Shown here one piece after another: positions 33,970 to 42,789 of a DNA stretch of 49,114 nt (positions are counted from its first letter, which is position 1; the number at the start of each line of letters is the position of its first letter). The stretch lies in assembly GCA_017883415.1 (NCBI GenBank), contig JADGNR010000002.1:1-49114 (forward strand), written 5' to 3'. This stretch comes from Bryobacteraceae bacterium. Lineage in GTDB: Bacteria; Acidobacteriota; Terriglobia; Bryobacterales; Bryobacteraceae. The notes under the pieces are model-generated. The model worked only from the letters and a program-made list of their open reading frames with translations, ran no database searches and was not told the DNA's origin. Made by a program: the position numbers and the translations under genes.

Positions 33970-34200
33970 ATGCAAGTTGCCAAATGGGGAAACAGTTTGG
34001 CGGTCCGGCTTCCTTCCGCCGTGGTAGAGGCGCTGAACCTCAAAGAGGGCGACCGGATCGAAATTCGTGTGGCCGGCAGGCGTAAGTTCGACGTGGTCCG
34101 CGATCGCAGCGTCGAGAAGGCCATAGAACGCATACGCCGGTTACAACGTCCCCTGCCTCCTGGCTTCAAGTTTGACCGCTTCGAAGCCAATGAGAGGTGA
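33970..34200 (+). CDS. AbrB/MazE-type antitoxin
   Basis: 76 residues. The swapped-hairpin AbrB fold is clear: MQVAKWGNSLAVRLPSAVVE and ALNLKEGDRIEIRV. The C-terminal part (FKFDRFEANER) is the toxin-wrapping tail. It binds its own promoter and the PIN toxin encoded by the overlapping next gene. A start TATCCAATATG closely follows the previous gene. Confidence 0.85.
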   Translation: MQVAKWGNSLAVRLPSAVVEALNLKEGDRIEIRVAGRRKFDVVRDRSVEKAIERIRRLQRPLPPGFKFDRFEANER

Positions 34201-34603
34201 AGGGAAACCGTTCTTCGATACGAACGTGATCGTCTACGCCTTTGGCAGGGACGATCCGCGTACCGCGGCCGCTGTGCGACTGCTCGCGGGGGGCGGCGTC
34301 ATCGGGGTGCAAACGCTGAATGAGTTTGTGGCCTTTGCGGTACGGAAGCTAAGGATGCCCTGGAGGGATGTGCTTGAGGCGCTGCGCGCGATTCGCGTTA
34401 TTTGCCCTTCACCGGTTTCCCTCACGTTACAGGTGCACGAAGACGCGCTCCGCATTGCCGGCCGGTACGGATATCACATCTACGACTCCCTGGTCATCGC
34501 CGCCGCATTGGACGCTTCTTGCCGTACGCTTTACTCGGAAGATATGCAGGATGGTCAGACTATAGAAGGATTAACCATCCGTAATCCGTTCCGCCAACTC
34601 TGA
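34190..34603 (+). CDS. PIN-domain toxin (VapC-like) partner of the AbrB antitoxin
   Basis: 137 residues. PIN acidic residues: Asp in FFDTNVIVY, Glu in QTLNEFVAF, Asp in YHIYDSLVIA and Asp/Glu in YSEDMQDG. It probably cleaves RNA. The ATG at 34190 overlaps the antitoxin stop by 11 bases. An earlier in-frame ATG at 34172 is further inside the antitoxin and less likely. Confidence 0.87.
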   Translation: MRGEGKPFFDTNVIVYAFGRDDPRTAAAVRLLAGGGVIGVQTLNEFVAFAVRKLRMPWRDVLEALRAIRVICPSPVSLTLQVHEDALRIAGRYGYHIYDSLVIAAALDASCRTLYSEDMQDGQTIEGLTIRNPFRQL

Positions 34604-34619
34604 AATGCGCCAGGCCTGT

Positions 34620-35144
34620 CTACAGTTCGTAAAAGCTGAGCGCGTTGTCTCCCTGCCTGACCAGGCGGCTGCGGTGGAGCGCGCCGTAGGCATCGCCGAG
34701 TTCCAGCCGGACTGAATGCTGCACCACCGCGAGCGGCGGCGAGTTTTCGGAAAGCAGGTCCAGCACGGCGGCGTATTCGCGCTCGAGGGCGTAGGGCGGG
34801 TCGAGGAAGACGATCCCGGCACGGTGGAGAGGCAGGGTCCGGAGCACCGGGCCGGGGACGACGGTGGCGCGGGGCTCGAGCGCGAGCGACGCCAGGTTGG
34901 CGCGGATGGTTGCCAGCGCGGGGCGATGGCGCTCCAGGAAAAAGGCGTGGGCGGCGCCGCGGCTGAGCGCTTCAATGCCCACCGCGCCGGTGCCGGCATA
35001 GGCATCCAGGAAAACCGCGCCGGCGATGCGCGCAGCCAGGATAGCGAACAGCGTTTCGCGCAGGCGGTCGGGCGTGGGACGGGTGGCGTCGCCGGGAATG
35101 CTCCGCAAGCGCCGCGAACGGAACTCGCCGGCGATGACGCGCAT
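34620..35144 (-). CDS. rsmD: 16S rRNA (guanine966-N2)-methyltransferase RsmD
   Basis: 174 residues. MRVIAGEFRSRRLRSIPGDA with TRPTPDRLRETLF at the start, the SAM site FLDAYAGTGAVGIEALSRGA and the catalytic DPPY in IVFLDPPYALE identify RsmD, which methylates G966 of 16S rRNA. It overlaps the recG stop by one base (TGATG). Confidence 0.93.
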   Translation of the reverse strand: MRVIAGEFRSRRLRSIPGDATRPTPDRLRETLFAILAARIAGAVFLDAYAGTGAVGIEALSRGAAHAFFLERHRPALATIRANLASLALEPRATVVPGPVLRTLPLHRAGIVFLDPPYALEREYAAVLDLLSENSPPLAVVQHSVRLELGDAYGALHRSRLVRQGDNALSFYEL

Positions 35145-37243
35145 CAGCCCACCGTCACCAGGCCATAGCGGCGCTGCCAGTGGTCGCGAATGTAGGCCAC
35201 GGCGCGGCGCAGATCCTCCTCCGAGGGCGGCCTGGCGATGAAATCCACGGCCTCGCGGCGCGCGATCTCGAGGATTTCGCCATCGCGCAGGATATTGGCC
35301 ACGCGCAGGGAGGGCAGGCCCGATTGTTTGGTTCCGAAGAATTCGCCCGGGCCGCGCAGCTTGAGATCCATCTCCGAAATGTAGAAGCCGTCGGTGGATT
35401 CCACCAGCGTGCGTATGCGCTGGCGCGCGGTGTCGTTCATCTTCCCGGTGACCAGGATGCAGTAGCTCTGCGCGGCGCCGCGCCCCACGCGCCCGCGCAA
35501 TTGGTGCAACTGGGCGAGGCCGAAGCGCTCCGCCTGCTCCACCACCATCACGCTGGCGTTGGGCACATCCACGCCCACTTCGATCACCGTGGTCGAAACC
35601 AGGATTTTGGTGTGGCCGTCTTTGAAGCGCTGCATCACGGCCTCGCGTTCCTCGGCCCCCAGGCGGCCGTGCATCAAGCCGACCGGAATCTCGGGGAAGA
35701 CCTCGCGCGAAAGGTGCTCGTACATCTTCTGCGCCGCCTTCATGGCCTGCGTCTCCGACTCCTCGATCACCGGGTAGACGACGTAAGCCTGGCGGCCCTG
35801 ATCGATCTGTTTCTTCAGGAAGCTGTAGACCTGCTCGATGCCGTCGTCGGTGGCATGCCTGGTGATGATGGGCTTCCGGCCGGGCGGCAGCTCATCGATC
35901 ACCGAGACGTCGAGATCGCCGTAGACGGTCATGGCGAGCGTGCGCGGAATGGGCGTGGCGGTCATCACCAGCACGTCGGGGTGGACGCCTTTCTGCACCA
36001 GGCCGAGGCGCTGCATGACGCCGAAGCGGTGCTGTTCGTCGACGATGGCCAGGCCCAGGTTCTTGAATTCGACGTCCTTTTCGAGCAGCGCGTGCGTCCC
36101 GATCGCCACCTGCGCCAGGCCTTCTGCAACCAGTTTCTTGAGCTGCCCCTTTTCGCGGCTGGAAAACGAGCCGGTCAGCAGCGCGGTGACGTAACCCAGC
36201 CGCGAGAGGATCTGCTTGAAATAGAGGCCATGCTGCGTGGCCAGAATCTCGGTGGGCGCCAGCACGGCCACCTGGTAGCCGTTCTCGATGGCGATCACCG
36301 CCGCTTCGGCGGCCACGATGGTCTTGCCGCTGCCCACATCGCCTTGCAGCAGGCGGTTCATGGGATGCGGCTCCCGCATGTCGCCGGCGATCTCCTGGAT
36401 GACGCGCTTCTGCGCCGCGGTGGGCTTGAAGGGCAGCATGGCCTTCACTTTTTCGCGCACGCGATCGTCGATCTGAAACGCAATCCCGGGCAGCGTGCGG
36501 GCCTTGCCGCGCTTCAGCGCCACGCCGCACTCCAGCCAGAAGAACTCTTCGAAGATGAGGCGGAACTGCGCCGGCGAGCGGAACGCGTTGAGCAGGCGCA
36601 GGTCGGAATCGGGCGGCGGAAAATGCGTCTGGCGGATGGCGGTGAAGCGGTCCGGCATCTTGAGTTGCCGGCGGATGTGCTCCGGCAGCAGGTCTTCCTC
36701 GGGAGCCAGCGCTTCGATCGCGCGATGCGTGAACGCGCGCAGCACCCTGGTGGTGAGCTTGGAAACGCCCTCGTAGATGGGCACGATATGGCCGACGTGC
36801 AGCGCGGCCTCGCCCTCGTCGTCGTCGCCCGAGAGGGTTTCGAACTCGGGATGCAGCATGGTCAGCTCGCCCGAGTAGCTGTCGAATTCCACTTTGCCGA
36901 ACAGCGCCACCCTCATGCCCTCTCCGAGCACGTTGGCCAGGTAGCCGCCGTGGAACCACTTGCCCACCAGGATGGCGCGGGACGCGTCCGTGAAGCGCAC
37001 CTCGAACAGGCCCAGGTTGCGGCGCTTGAAGCCGGAAAGCTTCGCCGCGCGCACCTCCGCGATCACGGTGGCCATCTCGCCCGGCGCGAGTTGGGCGATG
37101 GTCTTCATGTTGCTGCGGTCCTCGTAGCGGAACGGGACGTAGCCGAGCAGGTCTTCGACGGTCACCAGCCCCTTGGCTTCGAGCATGGCCGCGCGGGCCG
37201 GGCCGATTCCTTTCACGTAGGTGAGCGGGGTGGTTAGGTCCAT
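35144..37243 (-). CDS. recG: ATP-dependent DNA helicase RecG
   Basis: 699 residues, the normal size. The wedge/OB domain is followed by Walker A LLQGDVGSGKTIVA, the DEQH box IVDEQHRFGV, motif III VMTATPIPRTLAM, and the C-terminal motif region (QRIRTLVESTDGFYISEMDL then KLRGPGEFFGTKQSG). It remodels stalled replication forks and branched DNA. The ATG at 37243 (MDLTTPLTYVKGIG) is chosen because an upstream ATG at 37279 would translate repeat-derived sequence. Confidence 0.95.
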   Translation of the reverse strand: MDLTTPLTYVKGIGPARAAMLEAKGLVTVEDLLGYVPFRYEDRSNMKTIAQLAPGEMATVIAEVRAAKLSGFKRRNLGLFEVRFTDASRAILVGKWFHGGYLANVLGEGMRVALFGKVEFDSYSGELTMLHPEFETLSGDDDEGEAALHVGHIVPIYEGVSKLTTRVLRAFTHRAIEALAPEEDLLPEHIRRQLKMPDRFTAIRQTHFPPPDSDLRLLNAFRSPAQFRLIFEEFFWLECGVALKRGKARTLPGIAFQIDDRVREKVKAMLPFKPTAAQKRVIQEIAGDMREPHPMNRLLQGDVGSGKTIVAAEAAVIAIENGYQVAVLAPTEILATQHGLYFKQILSRLGYVTALLTGSFSSREKGQLKKLVAEGLAQVAIGTHALLEKDVEFKNLGLAIVDEQHRFGVMQRLGLVQKGVHPDVLVMTATPIPRTLAMTVYGDLDVSVIDELPPGRKPIITRHATDDGIEQVYSFLKKQIDQGRQAYVVYPVIEESETQAMKAAQKMYEHLSREVFPEIPVGLMHGRLGAEEREAVMQRFKDGHTKILVSTTVIEVGVDVPNASVMVVEQAERFGLAQLHQLRGRVGRGAAQSYCILVTGKMNDTARQRIRTLVESTDGFYISEMDLKLRGPGEFFGTKQSGLPSLRVANILRDGEILEIARREAVDFIARPPSEEDLRRAVAYIRDHWQRRYGLVTVG

Positions 37244-37245
37244 GC

Positions 37246-37280
37246 CTGTAGGGGCCAGGCGCCAGGAGGCCTGTCCCAAT
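37246..37280. repeat. Degenerate half copy of the hairpin element
   Basis: TAGGGGCCAGGCGCCAGGAGG then CCTGTCCC resembles the arm GGCAGGCCGGGAGGCCTACC. It sits in the short gap between divergent recG and the Gfo/Idh/MocA gene. Confidence 0.4.
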
Positions 37281-37289
37281 CAGTGTACA

Positions 37290-38243
37290 ATGCCCTACGT
37301 GAAAGCAACGCTGATTCTGTTGGCCGCCGCGGTTGCGGGCTTCGCGGCAGATCTGCGGCTGGGCATCATCGGCACCGACACTTCCCACGTCCCGGCGTTC
37401 ACCGCGATGCTGAACGGCGATGCCGCCGCGCCCGGCCACGTGCCCGGCGCGCGGGTGGTGGCGGCCTTCAAGGGCGGCAGCCGGGACATCGACGAAAGCA
37501 TCGAGCGCGTGGATCAGTATGCCGGGGAGGTCCGCGCGAAATGGGGCGTGGAGATTGTGCCCGACATCGAGACCCTGCTGGCCAAGGTGGATGGCGTGCT
37601 GCTGACCAGCGTGGATGGCCGCGTGCACTTGCAGCAGGCGCGGCCGGTGATCGCGGCGCACAAGCCGCTGTTCATCGATAAACCGCTGGCGGCCACGCTC
37701 GAAGACGCGCGCGAGATCGCACGCCTGGCGCAAGACGCCGGAGTGCCCTGGTTCAGCTCGTCGAGCCTGCGCTTCGGCGCCATCGGCGCGGCCATGAAAT
37801 TTCCCGATCTCACCGGCGCCAGCGCCTGGGGGCCCGGACCGCTCGAACCGCATCACTACCTGGACCTGGCGTGGTACGCCATCCACCCGGTCGAGATCCT
37901 GTATACCCTGATGGGTCCGGGATGCGCCAGCGTGACCCGTACTTCGGCGCCGGGCGCGGACGTGGTGGTGGGTTTGTGGAAGGACGGGCGCATCGGCACG
38001 GTGCGCGCCATCCGTCCCTACAGCGATTACGGAGCGGTGGCATACCGCGCCAAAGAGGTGGTGGAGAGCCATCCGAAAGCAGCGGCGGCGGCCGATTATC
38101 GCCCGCTCGTGGTGGAGATCGTGAAGTTTTTCGAAACCGGCAAGCCGCCCGTGCCCAATGCCGAGACGCTGGAGATCTTTGCCTTCCTGGACGCGGCGCA
38201 GCGCAGCAAAGAGCAGGGCGGCAAGCCGGTAACATTGCGGTAG
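37290..38243 (+). CDS. Gfo/Idh/MocA family oxidoreductase, exported
   Basis: 317 residues. A Sec-type signal (VKATLILLAAAVAGFAADL) precedes the Rossmann fold (LRLGIIGTDTSHVPAFTAML) and the family motif IDKPLAATLEDA. The substrate is unknown. The first glycines of the nucleotide fold are altered (GIIGTDTS rather than GxGxxG), so NAD binding may differ. A GTG at 37299 is an alternative start. The gene ends 12 bases before fabI. Confidence 0.8.
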   Translation: MPYVKATLILLAAAVAGFAADLRLGIIGTDTSHVPAFTAMLNGDAAAPGHVPGARVVAAFKGGSRDIDESIERVDQYAGEVRAKWGVEIVPDIETLLAKVDGVLLTSVDGRVHLQQARPVIAAHKPLFIDKPLAATLEDAREIARLAQDAGVPWFSSSSLRFGAIGAAMKFPDLTGASAWGPGPLEPHHYLDLAWYAIHPVEILYTLMGPGCASVTRTSAPGADVVVGLWKDGRIGTVRAIRPYSDYGAVAYRAKEVVESHPKAAAAADYRPLVVEIVKFFETGKPPVPNAETLEIFAFLDAAQRSKEQGGKPVTLR

Positions 38244-38255
38244 AGTGGAAGATTC

Positions 38256-39023
38256 ATGCCGAAACTGCTGGAGGGCAAATTCGCCCTCGTTCTGGGTATC
38301 GCCAACAAGTGGAGCCTGGCCTATGCCATCGCCGAGGCCTTTTCCCGTGAAGGCGCCACGCTCGCGCTGACCTATCTGGGCGAGCGCCAGAAAGGCTCCA
38401 TCGAGGAGCTCTCCACCGGTCTGAACGTGGCCGCCGTTCTGCCCTGCGACGTTACCCGCGACGACGAACTGGCGGCGCTCACCGAATCGTTGGGCCGTAT
38501 GAACCGGCCGCTCCACGCCGTGATGCACAGCCTGGCGTTCGCCAATCGCGAAGACCTGACGCGGCCGTTCCTCGAAACCGGACGCGCCGGCTTCCTGCTG
38601 GCGCAGGACGTAAGCGCGTATTCGCTGGTGGCGGTGGCGCGCGCCACCGCTCCGCTGATGACCGAAGGCGGATCGCTGAGCACGCTCACCTACCTGGGCT
38701 CGACGCGCGTGGTGCCCAACTACAACGTAATGGGCGTGGCCAAGGCGTCACTCGAGGCGACGATGCGCTATCTGGCGAGCGAAATGGGCGAGCGCAAAGT
38801 GCGCGTGAATGCCATCTCGGCGGGCCCCGTGAAGACGGCGTCGGCGCGCGCCATCAAGGGCTTCTCGACCATCCTGGACGGCGCGCAGCGCGCCCCTCTG
38901 CGGCGCAACACGGACCCGGCCGAAGTAGCCGACGCCGCCGTCTTCCTGGCCAGCGACCTGGGCCGCGGCGTGACGGGAAATATTCTCTTCGTGGACGCGG
39001 GCGCGCAGATCATGGGGCTGTAG
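38256..39023 (+). CDS. fabI: Enoyl-ACP reductase FabI
   Basis: 255 residues. The SDR-type fold has the FabI nucleotide motif LVLGIANKWSLAYAIAEAF, MHSLAFANREDL, and the catalytic segment TYLGSTRVVPNYNVMGVAKA (Tyr and Lys). It carries out the NADH-dependent last step of fatty acid elongation. Length and the C-terminal VDAGAQIMGL match the family. Confidence 0.95.
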   Translation: MPKLLEGKFALVLGIANKWSLAYAIAEAFSREGATLALTYLGERQKGSIEELSTGLNVAAVLPCDVTRDDELAALTESLGRMNRPLHAVMHSLAFANREDLTRPFLETGRAGFLLAQDVSAYSLVAVARATAPLMTEGGSLSTLTYLGSTRVVPNYNVMGVAKASLEATMRYLASEMGERKVRVNAISAGPVKTASARAIKGFSTILDGAQRAPLRRNTDPAEVADAAVFLASDLGRGVTGNILFVDAGAQIMGL

Positions 39024-39066
39024 CCAGTTGCCGCTCCGGACGTCCCAAATTTGATACAGTGATATC

Positions 39067-39394
39067 GTGCGGCCGGTAGTTTTTCATCCGAAGGCGCGGG
39101 ATGCGATTCGGCGGTTTTCGAAAGGAAGCGCGGGTACGGTTGGGCCGGGGCCTTTTCCGGCTGCAACTGGGGGAGAGGATCGCAATGCCCAACTCCCGGC
39201 CGATGCCCGCAGTGGCTGCCGGCGTATCGGAACTTCGCGTCAGGGACGAGGATGGCGTCTTTCGAGTGTTTTACTACACGGCGGCGCCGCAAGGCGTTCT
39301 CGTATTTCACGCGTTCGTCAAGAAGACCCAGAGGACACCTCCTCTCGAGATCGCATTGGCGAGGAAACGTTTGAAGGAGCTTCTCGATGCATAG
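39067..39394 (+). pseudogene. HigB-type (Gp49-like) toxin with a one-base frameshift
   Basis: From GTG 39067 the first frame reads MRPVVFHPKARDAIRRF. After the TTTT run (39115-39118) the rest continues in the next frame: RKEARVRLGRGLFRLQLGER, then GVSELRVRDEDGVFRVFYYT and VLVFHAFVKKTQRTPPLEIA to TAG 39392-39394. Removing one T gives an about 108-residue HigB-like ribosome-dependent mRNase. The family core F-H-A-F-x-K-K-T-x-x-T-P is intact. Interpretations: inactivating mutation, sequencing indel, or +1 slippage at TTT-T. The antitoxin follows, overlapping by 8 bases. Confidence 0.72.
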
Positions 39395-39695
39395 AGTCAA
39401 ACCGGTCGTTGCTACGACGCCAGAAGAGTTGGCCGGGGTTCTGGGACTCTCCGCGGCCGCGGCAAAGGAGTGGCAGGTTCAGCATGTGCTGTTAAAGCGC
39501 CTGAAAGAGATCACGTGCCGGCAGAAGATCACGCACGCCGACCTTGCCAGGCGAGCGGGCACATCAAGGACAAGGGTAACAGCGATCCTGAACGGGGATC
39601 TTGAACACGTATCGACGGACCTACTGATCCGCATCCTTGCGTCGCTTGGTTATCGCGTGAGGGTATCGGTAGTCCGATCTGACAGCGCGGCATAA
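39387..39695 (+). CDS. XRE-family HigA-like antitoxin
   Basis: 102 residues. The C-terminal two-thirds is a helix-turn-helix (ITHADLARRAGTSRTRVTAI with LNGDLEHVSTDLLIRIL) of the HigA/XRE type. The order toxin then antitoxin is that of higBA. It starts inside the toxin's last codons, so the pair is coupled. Confidence 0.85.
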   Translation: MHRVKPVVATTPEELAGVLGLSAAAAKEWQVQHVLLKRLKEITCRQKITHADLARRAGTSRTRVTAILNGDLEHVSTDLLIRILASLGYRVRVSVVRSDSAA

Positions 39696-39713
39696 GCTCG
39701 GATCTGGATCCCT

Positions 39714-40013
39714 TCACGCTTCCACGGCCTCCCAACGGCGCGCAAGCTCTCTGAACGCCTGCTCATTGGCGGGCCATTCGTGTAGGGTGGCAGAATCGAA
39801 ATCCGCGCCGTTAGGCCACACGAGCGTCTCGACCTCGGGATCTATCTTCACTTGGTTGAACAGTTCAAGATGATTGCGTAGTGGCCCGTACAGTTCGCCT
39901 GCAAGAACCGGCCGAAAATCAATAGTTTGTTCCGTGCCGTCGTCAAAGCGAACATGGAGCGTGTACGGCGCCACGATCTCGAAGGATCGGACTCGATGAA
40001 TCGGATAACTCAT
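39714..40013 (-). CDS. DUF2442-like protein
   Basis: 99 residues: HRVRSFEIVAPYTLHVRFDD and GTEQTIDFRPVL, then FNQVKIDPEVETLVWPNGAD. This is the compact DUF2442 pattern (a short beta-domain often next to toxin-antitoxin genes, sometimes called NE0471 N-terminal). Its ATG overlaps the stop of the upstream addiction-module gene (ATGA, 40010-40013). Confidence 0.8.
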   Translation of the reverse strand: MSYPIHRVRSFEIVAPYTLHVRFDDGTEQTIDFRPVLAGELYGPLRNHLELFNQVKIDPEVETLVWPNGADFDSATLHEWPANEQAFRELARRWEAVEA

Positions 40014-40228
40014 TGGAGACGGCGGCGCGCGTCTTCCCAGGGGATGAGTTGAACGGCTCCACAATCGATCTGCTGAAGACGCCGATAGATCTCCTCCCGC
40101 CACGCTTCTTCGGCGGCAGCGTCGACAGATTGATCCAGGCTGCCGATCAAAGAGTCGATCAGCGCGGCGCGAACTTCGGGCGCCAGGGCCAGCGCGTCTC
40201 GTAGCACCTCTGCCGCGTCCCGTTCCAT
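40010..40228 (-). CDS. Addiction module antitoxin (TIGR02574 family)
   Basis: 72 residues. LALAPEVRAALIDSLIGSLD, EEAWREEIYRRLQQI and the C-terminal VQLIPWEDARRRLQ are the hallmark of TIGR02574 antitoxins, which usually accompany ParE/RelE toxins. Here the coupled partner is the DUF2442 protein instead. ATG at 40228 is preferred over a longer frame to 40282. Confidence 0.82.
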   Translation of the reverse strand: MERDAAEVLRDALALAPEVRAALIDSLIGSLDQSVDAAAEEAWREEIYRRLQQIDCGAVQLIPWEDARRRLQ

Positions 40229-40296
40229 GATCCATTCTACCGCCGGCCGCCCGATGGATCTTTCTACCTCGCTACCTGCCATAATGGTGGTTCCTT

Positions 40297-41229
40297 ATGA
40301 AAGTGGAAGTCGTTCTCTCGGAGATGGATATCGCCCAGGAGTTCGCCGAGGCGATCGAGGCGCGCGATCTACCGGAAAAATTCTTCTTCTGGTTTCCGCG
40401 GTCGGCCACGGAGTGGGCTGCGCTGACCAGCCACACCGAACTCTATGGCGGGCTGTGGGAGACCTGGAAGGAGATCGCCGCCCATGCCGCCGCGCTGGCG
40501 CAGCATTTCCACGGACGCGCGCCGGTGATCAGTTTCGGCGCGGGCGATGGGGCGCGCGACCGCCTGCTGATGGAAGCGCTCAAAAACGCCGGCTGCGAGT
40601 GCTTTTACTTCCCGGTGGACGCCAGCCAGGCCATGCTCGAACTGGCTTGCGCCGGCGCCGATGACGAAGACATCGAGACGGTGGGGATCAAGGCCGATAT
40701 CTCGAGCCCCGTGCACCTGGTCTATGCCGCCGACGCCGCCGAGCCGCCGCGGCTGTTCATCATCTCCGGCAACACCATCAGCTCGTTCGATCCGCTGGCC
40801 GAGATCCGCTATATCGCCCAGTGCATGAAGGCGCCCGACCGCCTGATCGTCGACGGCGAAGTTTACGACGAGCGCATGTCCATGGCGCGGCGCGACAACC
40901 CGGCGGCGCGCAAGTTCGTCTCCACCCTGCTGGCCAGCGTGGGGATCGGGGACGACGATGGCGAGATCCGCTTCAATCACAAGCACGACGAGCGCCACGA
41001 AGGGCTGCACCTGATCACGCGCAGCTTCCGCGCCGGACGCGACCTCTCGGCGACGGTGGCGGGCCAGGAGATTCCCCTCGAGCGCGGCGAGCGCATCGGC
41101 ATGAATTTCCAGTATGTGTACACGCCGGAGGCATTCCGCTGGCTGCTTACCGAGCACGGCGGCCTGGAGATCGAGACCGAGTATCTCAGCCCGGATGGCC
41201 GCTTTCTGACCGCGGTTTGTAAGAAGTAG
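40297..41229 (+). CDS. EgtD-like SAM-dependent methyltransferase
   Basis: 310 residues. SAM-binding motif VISFGAGDGARDRLLMEAL, then CECFYFPVDASQAMLELACA, and LFIISGNTISSFDPLAEIRY, equivalent to the GxTIGNF segment of histidine Nalpha-methyltransferase (EgtD). The N-terminal segment FFFWFPRSATEWAALTSHTE fits the substrate-side domain. No egtB is next to it, so ergothioneine synthesis is not supported; the acceptor could be another amino acid or small molecule. It stands alone, divergent from the TIGR02574/DUF2442 pair. Confidence 0.75.
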   Translation: MKVEVVLSEMDIAQEFAEAIEARDLPEKFFFWFPRSATEWAALTSHTELYGGLWETWKEIAAHAAALAQHFHGRAPVISFGAGDGARDRLLMEALKNAGCECFYFPVDASQAMLELACAGADDEDIETVGIKADISSPVHLVYAADAAEPPRLFIISGNTISSFDPLAEIRYIAQCMKAPDRLIVDGEVYDERMSMARRDNPAARKFVSTLLASVGIGDDDGEIRFNHKHDERHEGLHLITRSFRAGRDLSATVAGQEIPLERGERIGMNFQYVYTPEAFRWLLTEHGGLEIETEYLSPDGRFLTAVCKK

Positions 41230-41267
41230 AGCGGGGCGAGCCTGCTGGCGGCGTTGGGAGCGGGGCG

Positions 41268-41621
41268 TTATAGCCCTTCATGCGAACGGCGCAGTGCATC
41301 GTCGCATGCAGCACGCAGAGCGGGCAGATCGTCTTTGACAATTGCCCAAAGCCGGTCCTCCCTGATGGCATGGTATTCATGACGCAAACGGTTCCCGAGC
41401 GCCCGGACTTCCTGCCACGGTTGACCTGGGACCAACACGGGCGCGAGGTCCCCCAATTTGGCAGCGGCTTCGCTGATCCGTTCCAAGCATCGCTCCACCG
41501 CATCATAGGTCCTCCGATCTTCCCGGAACGCCTCAAGCTCCATGCCTGCGGTATAGCGCGCGATTGTTTCCGCGTTTTTGACGATATCTTGCAGGCGTCT
41601 TAAAGGCTTTTCAGAAGGCAA
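41268..41621 (-). CDS. HepT-like ribonuclease/toxin (DUF86)
   Basis: 117 residues, beginning at TTG 41621. LQDIVKNAETIARYTAGMEL, DAVERCLERISEAAAKL and VRALGNRLRHEYHAI form the DUF86/HepT helix bundle with the HEPN motif. The Arg expected five residues before the His is Gly here (GNRLRHEY), but Arg remains at -1 and -3. Its start lies 11 bases inside the nucleotidyltransferase gene, as in mntA-hepT operons, where MntA poly-AMPylates the Tyr near the HEPN His. Confidence 0.85.
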   Translation of the reverse strand: MPSEKPLRRLQDIVKNAETIARYTAGMELEAFREDRRTYDAVERCLERISEAAAKLGDLAPVLVPGQPWQEVRALGNRLRHEYHAIREDRLWAIVKDDLPALRAACDDALRRSHEGL

Positions 41622-41919
41622 GGACGCGGTCCTTCTCGATCTCTTCTTGCAAGCGCTGCTCGCGCACGGGCTCTTCCACGACGTCCACTCTGCGATCGAG
41701 GATCTGTGCCAACCGCCCTTCCAGCGCGTCCAGCCGGCCGAAGTAGCGGAAGCCGCCATTCGAGAATTGGTCGCCGAGGCGAACCGCCACATCGATATCG
41801 GAATCTGCCGCGTACTCGCCTCGCGCCACTGAGCCGAACAGAGACAGGCTGGTTACACCCGCCGCGCGAAGCTCCCCTTCGTGCGCGCGCAGAACTCCGA
41901 TGACTCGATCCCGATCCAT
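41611..41919 (-). CDS. mntA: MntA-like nucleotidyltransferase antitoxin
   Basis: 102 residues. The nucleotidyltransferase motif GSVARGEYAADSDIDVAVRL gives the GS-x-ARG and two Asp of the catalytic site; VEEPVREQRL lies toward the end. It inactivates HepT by AMPylation in characterised systems. It is the upstream member of the pair with the HepT gene and is located 45 bases from the stop of the ABC operon. Confidence 0.88.
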   Translation of the reverse strand: MDRDRVIGVLRAHEGELRAAGVTSLSLFGSVARGEYAADSDIDVAVRLGDQFSNGGFRYFGRLDALEGRLAQILDRRVDVVEEPVREQRLQEEIEKDRVLAF

Positions 41920-41964
41920 GACAATATTTCACTCTTGAGTATATGCGTTGAGCTGCCCGCCCAC

Positions 41965-42789
41965 CTACTCCCCGTAGCTGATCTCCGATTGCCGCGCGCA
42001 GATGGCCGCGTACACCAGCACGATCGCCGATACCGCCAGCAGGCCCGGCACGGCAATCCACGCGGGCGTCGGGTCGGCGTCGATCACCATCACGGAAAAC
42101 GGCGGCGGCACGGGGACTTCCACCGGACAGAGGCTCTTCAGGTAGAAAATCACGCTGATCTTCTTCAGCAGCGTGGGGAGAAACGGGTTCAGGTTCTCCC
42201 AGACGAACACCACCGCCGCTGGAATCATGGGGTTCTTGAACAGCAGGCCGCACATCAGGAACACCGCGCCGTATCCCACGCACGCCAGCGCCGCCACCAG
42301 CATGTAGGAGCCGAGTTGGCCGAGGCCCGGACCGTGCACCAGGTAATCCGTCCAGGCCGCGCCGAAATGGCGGCCGATCATGAGAAACGAGGCCGCCGTG
42401 CTGCCCACGAACACCACCATCGCCACCGAGAGCCCGGACAAATATTTGCCTGCCACCAGCAGTTCCCGCCGCATGGGGGTCAGGTAGTAGTAGTGCAGCG
42501 TTTTTTCCAGCATCTCGCCGCGAAACAGGTTGGAGAAAATGCCCATGCAGCCGAAGAAAATCGCCCCGCGCAGGTAAAAGAACAGGAAGATGCCGGCGAA
42601 GACCACGCTGTCGTCCCCCAGGCTATGGTGGCCGTGCGAGCGGCGCAATTCGAAGAGCCAGTGCAGCAGCGTCAGCACCACCGGCATGAGCGCCAGAATG
42701 TAGACCCACCACCCGCGTTTGGAAAGGGCCGTCTTCTTCAGCTCGAGCCGCAGCACGCTCAAGATCTGGCGCAACCACATGCCCTTCAT
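41965..42789 (-). CDS. ABC-2 type permease, second pair
   Basis: 274 residues with about six hydrophobic segments ([95 protein letters not shown]). The cytoplasmic elbow [12 protein letters not shown] resembles ABC-2 permeases. It overlaps the upstream ATPase gene by 4 bases (ATGA) and is the last gene of the six-gene operon. Substrate unknown. Confidence 0.85.
   Translation of the reverse strand: MKGMWLRQILSVLRLELKKTALSKRGWWVYILALMPVVLTLLHWLFELRRSHGHHSLGDDSVVFAGIFLFFYLRGAIFFGCMGIFSNLFRGEMLEKTLHYYYLTPMRRELLVAGKYLSGLSVAMVVFVGSTAASFLMIGRHFGAAWTDYLVHGPGLGQLGSYMLVAALACVGYGAVFLMCGLLFKNPMIPAAVVFVWENLNPFLPTLLKKISVIFYLKSLCPVEVPVPPPFSVMVIDADPTPAWIAVPGLLAVSAIVLVYAAICARQSEISYGE

Noticed and set aside
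35180-37237. Long plus-strand frame opposite recG
   Set aside because: Shadow of the RecG helicase, which shows all helicase motifs on the minus strand.
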